Source: Alphaproteobacteria bacterium PA4 (GTDB taxonomy: Bacteria; Pseudomonadota; Alphaproteobacteria; Sphingomonadales; Sphingomonadaceae). From it: 64,000 bases of DNA. Shown piece after piece: positions 56,351-63,585 of the stretch. A program made the translations under genes and the position numbers. The first letter of the stretch is position 1. Every line of letters starts with the position of its first letter. The notes under the pieces are model-generated. The model worked only from the letters and a program-made list of their open reading frames with translations. It did no database searches and was not told where the DNA came from. The stretch spans positions 62,001 through 126,000 of the forward strand of contig NKIQ01000003.1 in assembly GCA_002256005.1 (NCBI GenBank), in the 5' to 3' direction.

Positions 56351-56856
56351 TATGCTGCAGCCTTCTTGTCAGCGGCGTCTTGCGCGCTCAGGGTCGAATT
56401 CTTGCGGTTCATCGCGGCAACGTCGATGACTTCCGGGTTCTGGGCGACATGCGGATGCTCGGCACCCTTGAACACGCGCAGGTTGCGCATCTGCTGGCGA
56501 CCCAGCGGGCCGCGTGGCACCATGCGTTCCACGGCCTTGATCAGCACGCGCTCCGGGAAACGGCCTTCCAGCAGCTTGGCCGGGGTGGTTTCCTTGATGC
56601 CGCCGGGGTGGCCGGTGTGGCGATAATAGACCTTGTCGGTCATCTTCTTGCCGGTGAAGCGCACCTTGTCGGCGTTGATGACGATGATATTGTCACCGCA
56701 ATCGACGTGCGGGGTATAGCTTGCCTTGTGCTTGCCGCGCAGGCGGTTGGCGATCAGGCTGGCGACACGGCCGACAACAAGGCCTTCGGCGTCGATCAGC
56801 AGCCATTTCTTCTCGACCTCGGCGGGCTTGATCGAGGCGGTGGAACGGGTGAGCAT
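56350..56856 (-). CDS. rplM: 50S ribosomal protein L13
   Basis: 168 aa. L13 hallmarks: [55 protein letters not shown] and [20 protein letters not shown]. It forms the canonical rplM-rpsI operon with the S9 gene directly downstream. A good sigma-70-type promoter lies at 56917-56945. Confidence 0.97.
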   Translation of the reverse strand: MLTRSTASIKPAEVEKKWLLIDAEGLVVGRVASLIANRLRGKHKASYTPHVDCGDNIIVINADKVRFTGKKMTDKVYYRHTGHPGGIKETTPAKLLEGRFPERVLIKAVERMVPRGPLGRQQMRNLRVFKGAEHPHVAQNPEVIDVAAMNRKNSTLSAQDAADKKAAA

Positions 56857-56916
56857 GGTTGTTTATCCAGCAAAAAAAGCGAAACGGCCAGGGTGCTGCC
56901 CCAGCCGAGTGCGCGC

Positions 56917-56945
56917 CATATCGCGCAAAGCCCGATTTTCGTCAA
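56917..56945 (-). promoter_or_regulatory. rplM-rpsI promoter
   Basis: On the minus strand TTGACG (56945-56940), 17-bp spacer, GATATG (56922-56917), 61 bp before the rplM ATG. The spacing is optimal for the housekeeping sigma factor. Confidence 0.6.
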
Positions 56946-56967
56946 GCTTTTCCGCCGCTTTTTGATG

Positions 56968-56983
56968 CGGTATTATAATACCG
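56968..56983. promoter_or_regulatory. Perfect AT-rich palindrome CGGTATTATAATACCG
   Basis: A perfect 16-bp palindrome 22 bp upstream of the rplM -35 box and 13 bp past the amidohydrolase stop. Strikingly AT-rich for this genome. Position fits an activator or nucleoid-protein site for the ribosomal-protein operon. Confidence 0.45.
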
Positions 56984-56996
56984 TATTGCGGGCGCC

Positions 56997-58007
56997 CTAC
57001 ATTGCCCGGTGTCGGGCCTGGGTCGCTGCGTCCAGCCGCAGGAAGCGCGCGGCATTGTTGTAGAAAATGTCGCGTTTCTGCGCCGGCGTCAGGAACGGCG
57101 CCTGCTCGATCGCCTGGATGGCGCGCTCGATGGTTTCCGGCCAGACCATCTGGTCCGACCCGAACATGATGCGCGGGCCGAAGCCGGCGTCGACCAATGC
57201 CTGCAGATAGCGGTAAAAGGCCGGGCGCGGCTGGGTATAGGCGATGACGCCGATGTCCACATAGACCTGCGGATGCGCATAGAGCAGCGCCAGCGTGTCA
57301 TCGAGCATCGGGAAGCCGGCGTGCATGATGTTGACGCGCAGCTTCGGATGTTTGGCCAGCACCGGCTCCAGCAACAGCGGGCTGCTCAACCGCGCCTGAT
57401 AGCCCATGCCGGGCAGATAGGCGGCGCCGGGCGGGCCGGGGCCCATATGGATGGCGACCGGCACATCGAGCGTTTCGGCCATCGTCCAGATCTTGTCGAG
57501 CCGGGCATCATCGACGCCGATGCCGACATATTGATAGCCGAGCTCACCGATGGCGGTCAGCTGACCGGCAGCCTTGGCGCCGCCGAAATCCTTCAGCATG
57601 CCGTCAAGGTCGCCGAGCTGGTTGTCGGACGGCATCAGGCTGAACAGCACCCGCGCCGGCGCCGCCTTGTGCCAGGCGCTGACCAGCGTGTAGCGGCCGC
57701 TGACGACGCCGATGATGTTGTATTTCTCCATCATGGCGATGCTGCGCGTCATCACCGCGGCATCATCGGTCGGCGACCAGATCGGATCGGCGCAGCGCGG
57801 GTGCTTGAACAGGTCGAGGAAGGTGTCGAGATAGGGCTGTGCCGGGTCCCACACCGGCATCGGATCGATAGGCGCGCACATCGCCAGCGGCGGCGGTCCC
57901 TGATCATCGGCGGGCAGCGCGTGCATGTGCATGTCGATGATCGGCTCGCGCGCCGCCGCCGGCATGGCGATGGTCAGCAGCAGCGCTGCCATGGTCCGAA
58001 ATCTCAT
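56997..58007 (-). CDS. Secreted amidohydrolase-2 family protein
   Basis: 336 aa. Signal peptide (RTMAALLLTIAMPAAA) followed by the metal-binding start of the fold REPIIDMHMHALPAD. Further motifs: TAIGELGYQYVGIG, VPVAIHMGPGPPGAAY, LRVNIMHAGFPMLDD and IMFGSDQMVWPETIERA, the usual His and Asp ligands of the TIM-barrel family. Export to the periplasm is unusual among amidohydrolases but recurrent in sphingomonads. Substrate unknown. ATG 58007 with GGGGG upstream. Confidence 0.86.
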   Translation of the reverse strand: MRFRTMAALLLTIAMPAAAREPIIDMHMHALPADDQGPPPLAMCAPIDPMPVWDPAQPYLDTFLDLFKHPRCADPIWSPTDDAAVMTRSIAMMEKYNIIGVVSGRYTLVSAWHKAAPARVLFSLMPSDNQLGDLDGMLKDFGGAKAAGQLTAIGELGYQYVGIGVDDARLDKIWTMAETLDVPVAIHMGPGPPGAAYLPGMGYQARLSSPLLLEPVLAKHPKLRVNIMHAGFPMLDDTLALLYAHPQVYVDIGVIAYTQPRPAFYRYLQALVDAGFGPRIMFGSDQMVWPETIERAIQAIEQAPFLTPAQKRDIFYNNAARFLRLDAATQARHRAM

Positions 58008-58051
58008 TGTCTGCCCCCTTGCCGCGAAACTGGCGCTACGGGTCCGGCCTG

Positions 58052-58483
58052 TCAACTGCTTGGCGGTGCGCCAGAATAGGCGGCCAGCCAGTCGCGCAGC
58101 CGCGGCACCGCATCCGCGTCGGCGATGTAATCGGCAATCGGCAGCAGCGCCCAATCCTGGCCTTCGTCACCAAAGCGCACCGCTGCCACCTCCGCCTCCG
58201 TCAGCGTCACCGCCAGGAAATGCGAGACGGTGACGCCGTCGCCGAGCAGATAGGACTGGTGATAATGGATGCGGTCGGCGGGGATGCTGATGCCGAATTC
58301 CTCGGCCAGTTCGCGCAGGGCGCATGCGGCCGGGCTTTCGCTGCCCTCGCGGCCGCCGCCGGGCAGGTCGAGCAGGCCGGGGAAGGGGATGTCGGGCCGG
58401 TCGTCGCGGCGATAGACGAGCAGGGCATCGCCCAGAACTGCCGCCAGCTTGGCGCCGGCGAACGGCATGCCGTCCCAGCTCAT
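58052..58483 (-). CDS. NUDIX hydrolase
   Basis: 143 aa. Complete Nudix box GGGREGSESPAACALRELAE followed by EFGI (GxxxxxExxxxxxxREUxEExGU). Such enzymes hydrolyse nucleoside diphosphates linked to a moiety X; substrate not evident. Its ATG overlaps the DUF2237 stop by 4 bp, in the chain ctaA-DUF2237-NUDIX. Confidence 0.9.
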   Translation of the reverse strand: MSWDGMPFAGAKLAAVLGDALLVYRRDDRPDIPFPGLLDLPGGGREGSESPAACALRELAEEFGISIPADRIHYHQSYLLGDGVTVSHFLAVTLTEAEVAAVRFGDEGQDWALLPIADYIADADAVPRLRDWLAAYSGAPPSS

Positions 58484-58842
58484 CCGGCGCTATGCGCCTG
58501 CAGATGGCCGAGCGCGGTGTAATCGACGGCGCGGGCGTGCGTCGCCTCCGGCACGATATCGGGGGCGAAGCCCGCCTGCCGGGCTTCCTCCCAGCGCGCC
58601 GCGCACAGGCACCAGCGGTCGCCGGGCTTCAGGCCGGGGAACTGATATTCGGGACGCGGGCTCGACAGGTCGTTGCCGACGGCGCGGCTGAAGGCGAGGA
58701 AGTCTTCCGTCACGATGGCGCAGACGACGTGACGGCCCTGATCCTTTGCATCGGTGTTGCAACAACCATCGCGGTACCAGCCGGTCATCGGATCGGTGGA
58801 GCAGATCGCCAGCGGCGTGCCGAGGATGTTGAGGGCGGTCAT
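58480..58842 (-). CDS. DUF2237 family protein
   Basis: 120 aa matching DUF2237: LNILGTPLAICSTDPMTGWY, RDGCCNTDAKDQGRHVVCAI, PEYQFPGLKPGDRWCLCAAR and HARAVDYTALGHLQ. Five cysteines are conserved in the pattern CS...CC...C...CLC. The family has no assigned function. Overlaps both neighbours by 4 bp, so it is translationally coupled to heme A synthase upstream and NUDIX downstream. Confidence 0.88.
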   Translation of the reverse strand: MTALNILGTPLAICSTDPMTGWYRDGCCNTDAKDQGRHVVCAIVTEDFLAFSRAVGNDLSSPRPEYQFPGLKPGDRWCLCAARWEEARQAGFAPDIVPEATHARAVDYTALGHLQAHSAG

Positions 58843-59885
58843 GCGCGCTTCCCCTGTATCGAACCCTGCACGGCCCAATGCGCCGCCACAACCGTCGCCG
58901 CCACCAGCAGCGCACCACAGGCCTGATGCGCCACCCCCAGCGGAATGGCGACACCCGACAGCACGGCCGCCACCCCCAGCAGGAACTGCGCGACGACGGC
59001 GCCGCCCAGCGCCAGCGCCCGCCAGCCGGCCCCGGCGCGCCACAGCCGCAGCGCCACCAGCAGCGCCGCCGCGGCAACCGCCCAGGCAAGGCTGCGGTGC
59101 AGGAAGTGCACGGTCACCGGATCGTTGATCAGATCGGCGGCACGCTCGGCGATGCCGCCCGGTACCAGCATACCGCCCATCAGTGGCCAGGTGTCGGAGG
59201 CATGGCCGGCGCGCAGCCCGGCGACAAAGGCGCCCCAGATGATCTGGACATAGAGCAGCAGCACGAACGGCAGCACCCAACCCCGCGGGCGCGGCGCCGC
59301 AGCGCGGCCATCGCGCAACAGATCGAGCGCCGTCCAGATGCAGCCGGCCATGATGGTCAGCGCTGTCACCAGATGCACGGCCAGCCGCTCATGCGCCACC
59401 TCCGTCCGCCCGACGAGGCCCGACGACACCATCCACCAGCCGATCGTGCCCTGCAGCCCGCCCAGCATGAACAGCGCGAACAGCCGCGGCTTGTAGCCAT
59501 CGGGAATCGCCCGGCGCAGCCAGAACCAGGCAAAGGGCAACGCAAAGGCCAGGCCGATCAGCCGGCCGAGCAGCCGATGCACATATTCCCAGAAGAAAAT
59601 CCCCTTGAACGCAGCGAGGCTCATGCCCTGGTTCATCAGCTGATATTGCGAACTGGCCTGATAGGCGGCGAATTCGGCCTGCCACGCCGCCGCGCTGAGC
59701 GGCGGCAGCGTCCCCGACACGACATCCCAACGCGTGATCGACAGGCCCGATTCGGTCAGCCGTGTGATGCCGCCAACCACCACCATGGCAAACACCAGCG
59801 CCGCGACGCCGAACAGCCACAGCGCGATGGCGCGCGGCCGGGCAGCGGCAAGAGATCGGGCGGGAGCGGCAGCAAGCGTGGCCAT
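58839..59885 (-). CDS. ctaA: Heme A synthase (CtaA/COX15)
   Basis: 348 aa, eight predicted helices. Oxidises heme O to heme A for cytochrome aa3 oxidase. Motifs: VVVGGITRLTESGLSITRWD, WEYVHRLLGRLIGL, VAHERLAVHLVTALT and VHFLHRSLAWAVA, carrying the four axial His ligands, plus VAHQACGALLVA. It is the alpha2-proteobacterial/mitochondrial type without the extra Cys loops of Bacillus CtaA. ATG 59885 follows GGGAGCGCGGC. First gene of a coupled trio. Confidence 0.93.
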   Translation of the reverse strand: MATLAAAPARSLAAARPRAIALWLFGVAALVFAMVVVGGITRLTESGLSITRWDVVSGTLPPLSAAAWQAEFAAYQASSQYQLMNQGMSLAAFKGIFFWEYVHRLLGRLIGLAFALPFAWFWLRRAIPDGYKPRLFALFMLGGLQGTIGWWMVSSGLVGRTEVAHERLAVHLVTALTIMAGCIWTALDLLRDGRAAAPRPRGWVLPFVLLLYVQIIWGAFVAGLRAGHASDTWPLMGGMLVPGGIAERAADLINDPVTVHFLHRSLAWAVAAAALLVALRLWRAGAGWRALALGGAVVAQFLLGVAAVLSGVAIPLGVAHQACGALLVAATVVAAHWAVQGSIQGKRA

Positions 59886-59956
59886 GCCGCGCTCCCTAAT
59901 CGCTTGGGCCGCGCGCGCCAAGCGTGCGATGGTCGCGGGGACTTCGTTTAGAAAGG

Positions 59957-60084
59957 GCCTCCGGCGGCTGGGGCCTTGGGCCCCAGACCCCATTTCCTTG
60001 GCTAGTCTCTCGAAACCGTCCTGCGGCGCTTCAGAGCAACGCATCGATCGGGGTCTGGGGCCTGAGGCCCCAGCCGCCGGAGGC
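59957..60084. repeat. Composite inverted repeat family R3 (REPIN-like), copy 2
   Basis: GCCTCCGGCGGCTGGGGCCT...CCCAGACCCC and reverse complement ending GCCGCCGGAGGC, around a 58-bp spacer unrelated to that of copy 1 at 22008-22130. It lies between the ctaA start and the end of the next membrane-protein gene, stopping 4 bp short of that stop codon. Confidence 0.8.
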
Positions 60085-60088
60085 ATTA

Positions 60089-60658
60089 TTATCCGCGAAC
60101 GCCGCCGCGCGCCGTCAACTGCCGGACGATCAGCAGCAGCCACAGCGCGACCAGCAGATGATAGACATGCCAGCGCAGGTCCGGCGTCAGCAGCGGTGCT
60201 TGCCGCACGAACAGCACATTGGGCAGCATCAGTGCGAAGCCGAGGGCGGCGAACGGTGCGCGCTGTTGCGGGCCGTCGCCGAACCAGAGCAGCGCGCAGC
60301 CGGCCAGCAGGCCAAGAATGAACAGCGGCGGCAGGCTGGCAGGCACCAGCACCGCCAGCGCCGTGATGGCGGCAATGATGATGAGTGGGGACGCCAGCCG
60401 CCACCCATGGCCGCGCGCGATTTCGGCCGTGATCAGCCAAAGCCCGGCCAGGCCACCGACCTGCGAGGCGAAACGATGGATCCCGGCCAGACTGTCGATC
60501 GCGCCGCTGGTGATGCGGGTGACGCCGATAGCGCCGGCGAGGCCGAAGAGCGCGACGCCAGCTGCGCCCAGCGACAGGCCGCGCCGCCACAGCCACAGCG
60601 CCCCCAACAGGCCGACCAGCGCCACCAGCCCGTCGGTCAGCGCGTAATGCAGCGGCAT
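60089..60658 (-). CDS. Inner-membrane protein coupled to sterol-desaturase-like gene
   Basis: 189 aa with about six to seven hydrophobic helices (for example LVALVGLLGALWLWRRG and FILGLLAGCALLWF) and a His/Arg pair in SLAGIHRFASQVGG and a His pair in RWHVYHLLVALW. Its ATG shares bases with the stop of the hydroxylase gene (TGATG), so it is translated with it. It may be an electron-transfer or scaffold partner; no family recognised. Confidence 0.72.
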   Translation of the reverse strand: MPLHYALTDGLVALVGLLGALWLWRRGLSLGAAGVALFGLAGAIGVTRITSGAIDSLAGIHRFASQVGGLAGLWLITAEIARGHGWRLASPLIIIAAITALAVLVPASLPPLFILGLLAGCALLWFGDGPQQRAPFAALGFALMLPNVLFVRQAPLLTPDLRWHVYHLLVALWLLLIVRQLTARGGVRG

Positions 60659-61581
60659 CAGGGCGTCGCCGCAGCGGGCGTGGGCAGAATGCCGGCGTCA
60701 CGCTGGATATCGGCGGTGGTCTGCCGCGAGCCGTCATGGCTCCAGCCCGGCGGCGCGAAGACATAGCCGAAGCGCTGGCGCAGCGTCAGGCCGGGCCGGG
60801 CGATGTCCTTCGCGATACCGACATATTCATGGGTCAGCACGGTGAACAGGTTGAAGGTGCCGACATTCTTGACGAGGCCATAGACCGGCGGTTCCTGCCG
60901 GTCCTCGGCGACGAAGGTGCCGAACAGGCGATCCCAGATGATCAGCGTGCCGGCGTAATTGGCATCGAGATAGCGGGCATTGCTGGCGTGATGGACGCGG
61001 TGGTGCGACGGCGTGTTGAAGATGGCTTCGACCCAGCGGGGCAGCCTGTCGATGGTTTCGGTGTGCAGCATGAATTGGATGGTGGCGTTCAGCACGCCGC
61101 AGAAGGTGACCAGCACCGGATCGAAGCCGGCGAGTACCAGCGGCACCTTGAACAGCATCGTGCCGGTGAAATGCTTGGTCCAGCCCTGCCGCAGCGCCAC
61201 GGCGAGATTATACTCCTCGCTGCTGTGGTGGACGACATGCATCGCCCAGACCCAGCGGCAGCGGTGCGCGACGCGATGGTGGCAATAGAAGCGCAGATCG
61301 TCGAGCACGAAGCAGATGAGGAAGGTCGCCAATGTCGTCGGAATGGTGAACAGCCGGAACGGCTCAACCAGCGACAGCGCGCCGAGCGTGATGAAGGCCG
61401 ACAGCGCATTGACCGGATCGCTGAGCACGCCGGTCAGCACGCCGAGCGCTGCATCCTTGGCCGGAATGCGGCCGCGGGCGCGGAAGCGCTTGATGGCGAC
61501 GATCTCGATGGCGAGCAGGCTGAAGAAGAAGATCGCCGAATAAAGGCCGATCCTGCTGTGGATGAAGCTGTCGATGGTCAT
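60658..61581 (-). CDS. Sterol desaturase/fatty-acid hydroxylase superfamily protein
   Basis: 307 aa, integral membrane di-iron enzyme. The three histidine clusters are complete: FYCHHRVAHR, MHVVHHSSEE and NTPSHHRVHHA, along with HTETIDR. Four helices are predicted. Bacterial members hydroxylate carotenoids, lipids or ornithine lipids; substrate unknown here. The membrane protein downstream is coupled. A LysR regulator is divergent with a shared 92-bp spacer. Confidence 0.9.
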   Translation of the reverse strand: MTIDSFIHSRIGLYSAIFFFSLLAIEIVAIKRFRARGRIPAKDAALGVLTGVLSDPVNALSAFITLGALSLVEPFRLFTIPTTLATFLICFVLDDLRFYCHHRVAHRCRWVWAMHVVHHSSEEYNLAVALRQGWTKHFTGTMLFKVPLVLAGFDPVLVTFCGVLNATIQFMLHTETIDRLPRWVEAIFNTPSHHRVHHASNARYLDANYAGTLIIWDRLFGTFVAEDRQEPPVYGLVKNVGTFNLFTVLTHEYVGIAKDIARPGLTLRQRFGYVFAPPGWSHDGSRQTTADIQRDAGILPTPAAATP

Positions 61582-61624
61582 CGTGCGCGGCCCCCCGGTG
61601 GCTATGGGCAGCCTAGCAGCAGCA

Positions 61625-61646
61625 ATTGGGAGAACAATTGAACAAT
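61625..61646. promoter_or_regulatory. LysR-type operator candidate
   Basis: ATTG-N6-CAAT (61625-61638) overlaps ATTG-N2-CAAT (61637-61646), a repeated dyad in the divergent spacer of hydroxylase and LysR genes, of the T-N11-A kind bound by LysR regulators. Confidence 0.5.
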
Positions 61647-61673
61647 CGGCGCTTATTCGGTAGAAAATGGAAC

Positions 61674-62567
61674 ATGCCGATCGATCTTGTGCTCATCCAG
61701 CGGTTCGAGGCCGTGCACCGCCTCGGCAGCTTTTCCGCCGCCGCCGATGCGCTGGCGATCACCCATTCGGCGATCACCAAGAGCATTCAGGCGCTGGAGG
61801 CGCGCTGGAACGTGCGCCTGTTCGACCGCACGACGCGCCGCGTGACACCGACCGCCGCCGGGCGGCGGCTGGCGCTGGCGGCGCCGGCGCTGCTCGCCCA
61901 TGCCGACAGCGTGCGGGCCGATGTGATGGCGGGCGACCGCCAGCTGCGCGTCATCTGCGGGCCGGCGATCATCGACACCTTCATTCCGGCCGCGCTGTTG
62001 CAGTTTCGCGACCAGCACCCGGACGTGGCCGTGCATATCGAAACCATGCCGCCTGACCTCGCCTGTGATCGGCTGCTGCGCCGCGAGGCGCAATTGCTGC
62101 TGTTTCATCCGACCAGCATCGCCGCCCTGCCGAAGCGCAAGGACCTCGCCGTCACGCGGCTGATCGCGCAGGGCTATCGCGTGGTCTTCCGGCCCGGGCA
62201 TCCGGTGGCGGCGACCGATGGCTCGCTCGATGCGCTGCTGGCCTTTGATTGGGCGGTGGCGGGCTTCGATGCCAGCTTTCAGGCCGGCCTGCCGCTGGAC
62301 ATGCGCGAACAACTGCGGCGGCGCGGCTTTCCGCGCTATCGCGTGGTCAACCAGGCCGCCTGCATCGGGCTGGCCGAACGATCGGACGTGCTGACCCTGC
62401 TGCCGGCGACGGCGGCGGCGCCGCTGGTCGCGCAGGGGCGGCTGGCCGACATGGCGTTTCCCGGCGGCGCCGGCTTTGCGATCAGTGCCGTGACGCAGGG
62501 GGCGGCGGCGCCCGCCGGCATCGTCGCGGCCTTCATCGCTGCCATCCGCAGCGCGGTGATGGGATAG
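61674..62567 (+). CDS. LysR-family transcriptional regulator
   Basis: 297 aa. N-terminal winged helix-turn-helix: IQRFEAVHRLGSFSAAADAL, AITHSAITKSIQALEARWNV, LFDRTTRRVTPTAAGR. The C-terminal periplasmic-binding-protein-like effector domain follows. This is the GcvA-like type (HSAITKSIQALE...). It likely controls the divergent desaturase-like operon and itself. ATG 61674 is used. Confidence 0.92.
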   Translation: MPIDLVLIQRFEAVHRLGSFSAAADALAITHSAITKSIQALEARWNVRLFDRTTRRVTPTAAGRRLALAAPALLAHADSVRADVMAGDRQLRVICGPAIIDTFIPAALLQFRDQHPDVAVHIETMPPDLACDRLLRREAQLLLFHPTSIAALPKRKDLAVTRLIAQGYRVVFRPGHPVAATDGSLDALLAFDWAVAGFDASFQAGLPLDMREQLRRRGFPRYRVVNQAACIGLAERSDVLTLLPATAAAPLVAQGRLADMAFPGGAGFAISAVTQGAAAPAGIVAAFIAAIRSAVMG

Positions 62568-62596
62568 GGGCATCGACGCGGCTTGCGCAACAGCAT

Positions 62597-62609
62597 GTTA
62601 TAATGTATC
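62597..62609 (+). promoter_or_regulatory. Zur-type operator in front of MerC-Fur operon
   Basis: GTTATAATGTATC, 9 bp before the MerC-like start at 62618, matching the element at 49431-49443 in 11 of 13 positions. An ATG at 62603 lies within it, which argues that this is not the translation start. Confidence 0.6.
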
Positions 62610-62617
62610 ACCCGATC

Positions 62618-62983
62618 ATGCCCGCCCGGATCTCCACCCTGCTCGACAAATCGGCGATGCTGCTGTCGGGCCTGTGCCTGGTGCATTGCCTGGCCGGTTC
62701 GCTGCTGTTGACGCTGTTTGCCGCCAGCGGTGACTGGCTGGGCCATGATGTCCACCTTGTCGGCTTGTTGCTCGCGCTGCCGCTGGCCGCCGTGGCGCTG
62801 TGGCGCGGCGTTGCCGTGCATGGCCGCTGGATGATCGCGGTGCTGGGGGCCGTCGGCATCGCGCTGATGGCAGCATCGCTGCTGATCCGCCATGGCGGCG
62901 CCGCCGAAGTGTTCCTGTCGATTCTCGGTGTCTGCCTGCTCGCGGCCGCGCATCTTTGGAACCTGCGCGCCAGCCGCGCCTGA
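62618..62983 (+). CDS. MerC-domain membrane protein
   Basis: 121 aa with four helices. The first carries the metal-associated Cys motif in AMLLSGLCLVHCLAGSLLL, as in MerC mercuric transport proteins. In non-mercury loci the family often lies beside Fur/Zur regulators and may handle zinc or another thiophilic metal. ATG 62618 is chosen over 62603. It precedes the Fur-family gene by 34 bp. Confidence 0.8.
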   Translation: MPARISTLLDKSAMLLSGLCLVHCLAGSLLLTLFAASGDWLGHDVHLVGLLLALPLAAVALWRGVAVHGRWMIAVLGAVGIALMAASLLIRHGGAAEVFLSILGVCLLAAAHLWNLRASRA

Positions 62984-63017
62984 ACGCTCTCTTGCAGCCC
63001 GGCCGGTTCCGCCCGAT

Positions 63018-63494
63018 ATGGGGGTCATGGTGACACGGCACGATCATCAGCACGATCTGCGCAGCGGCGCGGCGCTGAACGCGGCCGCCGAACACGCGCT
63101 GGTCGGTGCCGGCGAGCAATGGACGGCGATGCGCGCCGCCGTTTTCGCCGCCCTGTCGGCCTTTGATCGCCCGGCCAGTGCCTATGATGTTACCGAGGCG
63201 GTCAGCACCGCCCAGGGGCGGCGGGTGGCGGCCAACAGCGTCTATCGCATCCTCGATCTGTTCGTGGCCAACAATGTCGCGACCCGGGTCGAAAGCGCCA
63301 ATGCCTATCTGGCCAACGCCCATCCCGGTTGCCGGCACGATTGCATCTTCCTGGTCTGCGATGCCTGCGGCCGGGCGACGCATGTCGATGACGATCAGCT
63401 GTCGGCGCGCATCCGCGATACGGCGCGGGCCAGCGGCTTTCGCCCCGAAAAACCGGTGATCGAGGTGCGGGGGCGCTGCGCCGCCTGCCCCTGA
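63018..63494 (+). CDS. zur: Fur-family regulator, probably Zur
   Basis: 158 aa. Winged helix region [20 protein letters not shown] and [20 protein letters not shown], dimerisation domain with [20 protein letters not shown] and the C-terminal RCAACP. Two CxxC pairs give a structural zinc site; DCIFLVC is nearer Zur than Fur. It shares an operator with a MerC-like gene and a ZnuD-like receptor in the window, supporting zinc as the signal. Start is ATG 63018 or 63027. Zur versus Fur is an inference. Confidence 0.82.
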   Translation: MGVMVTRHDHQHDLRSGAALNAAAEHALVGAGEQWTAMRAAVFAALSAFDRPASAYDVTEAVSTAQGRRVAANSVYRILDLFVANNVATRVESANAYLANAHPGCRHDCIFLVCDACGRATHVDDDQLSARIRDTARASGFRPEKPVIEVRGRCAACP

Positions 63495-63585
63495 CAGCGG
63501 CAGCCGTGGCAATTGCCTGCATCGACAGGGAACCGCCAACACGCTAACGCTGTCCCCAAGTTTTCACAGAAAATGGCAGACCTTG

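Noticed and set aside
56968-56983. AT-rich palindrome as a third Zur box
   Set aside because: It lacks the TGTATC half shared by the boxes at 49431 and 62597, and its neighbours are ribosomal genes with zinc-free sequences.
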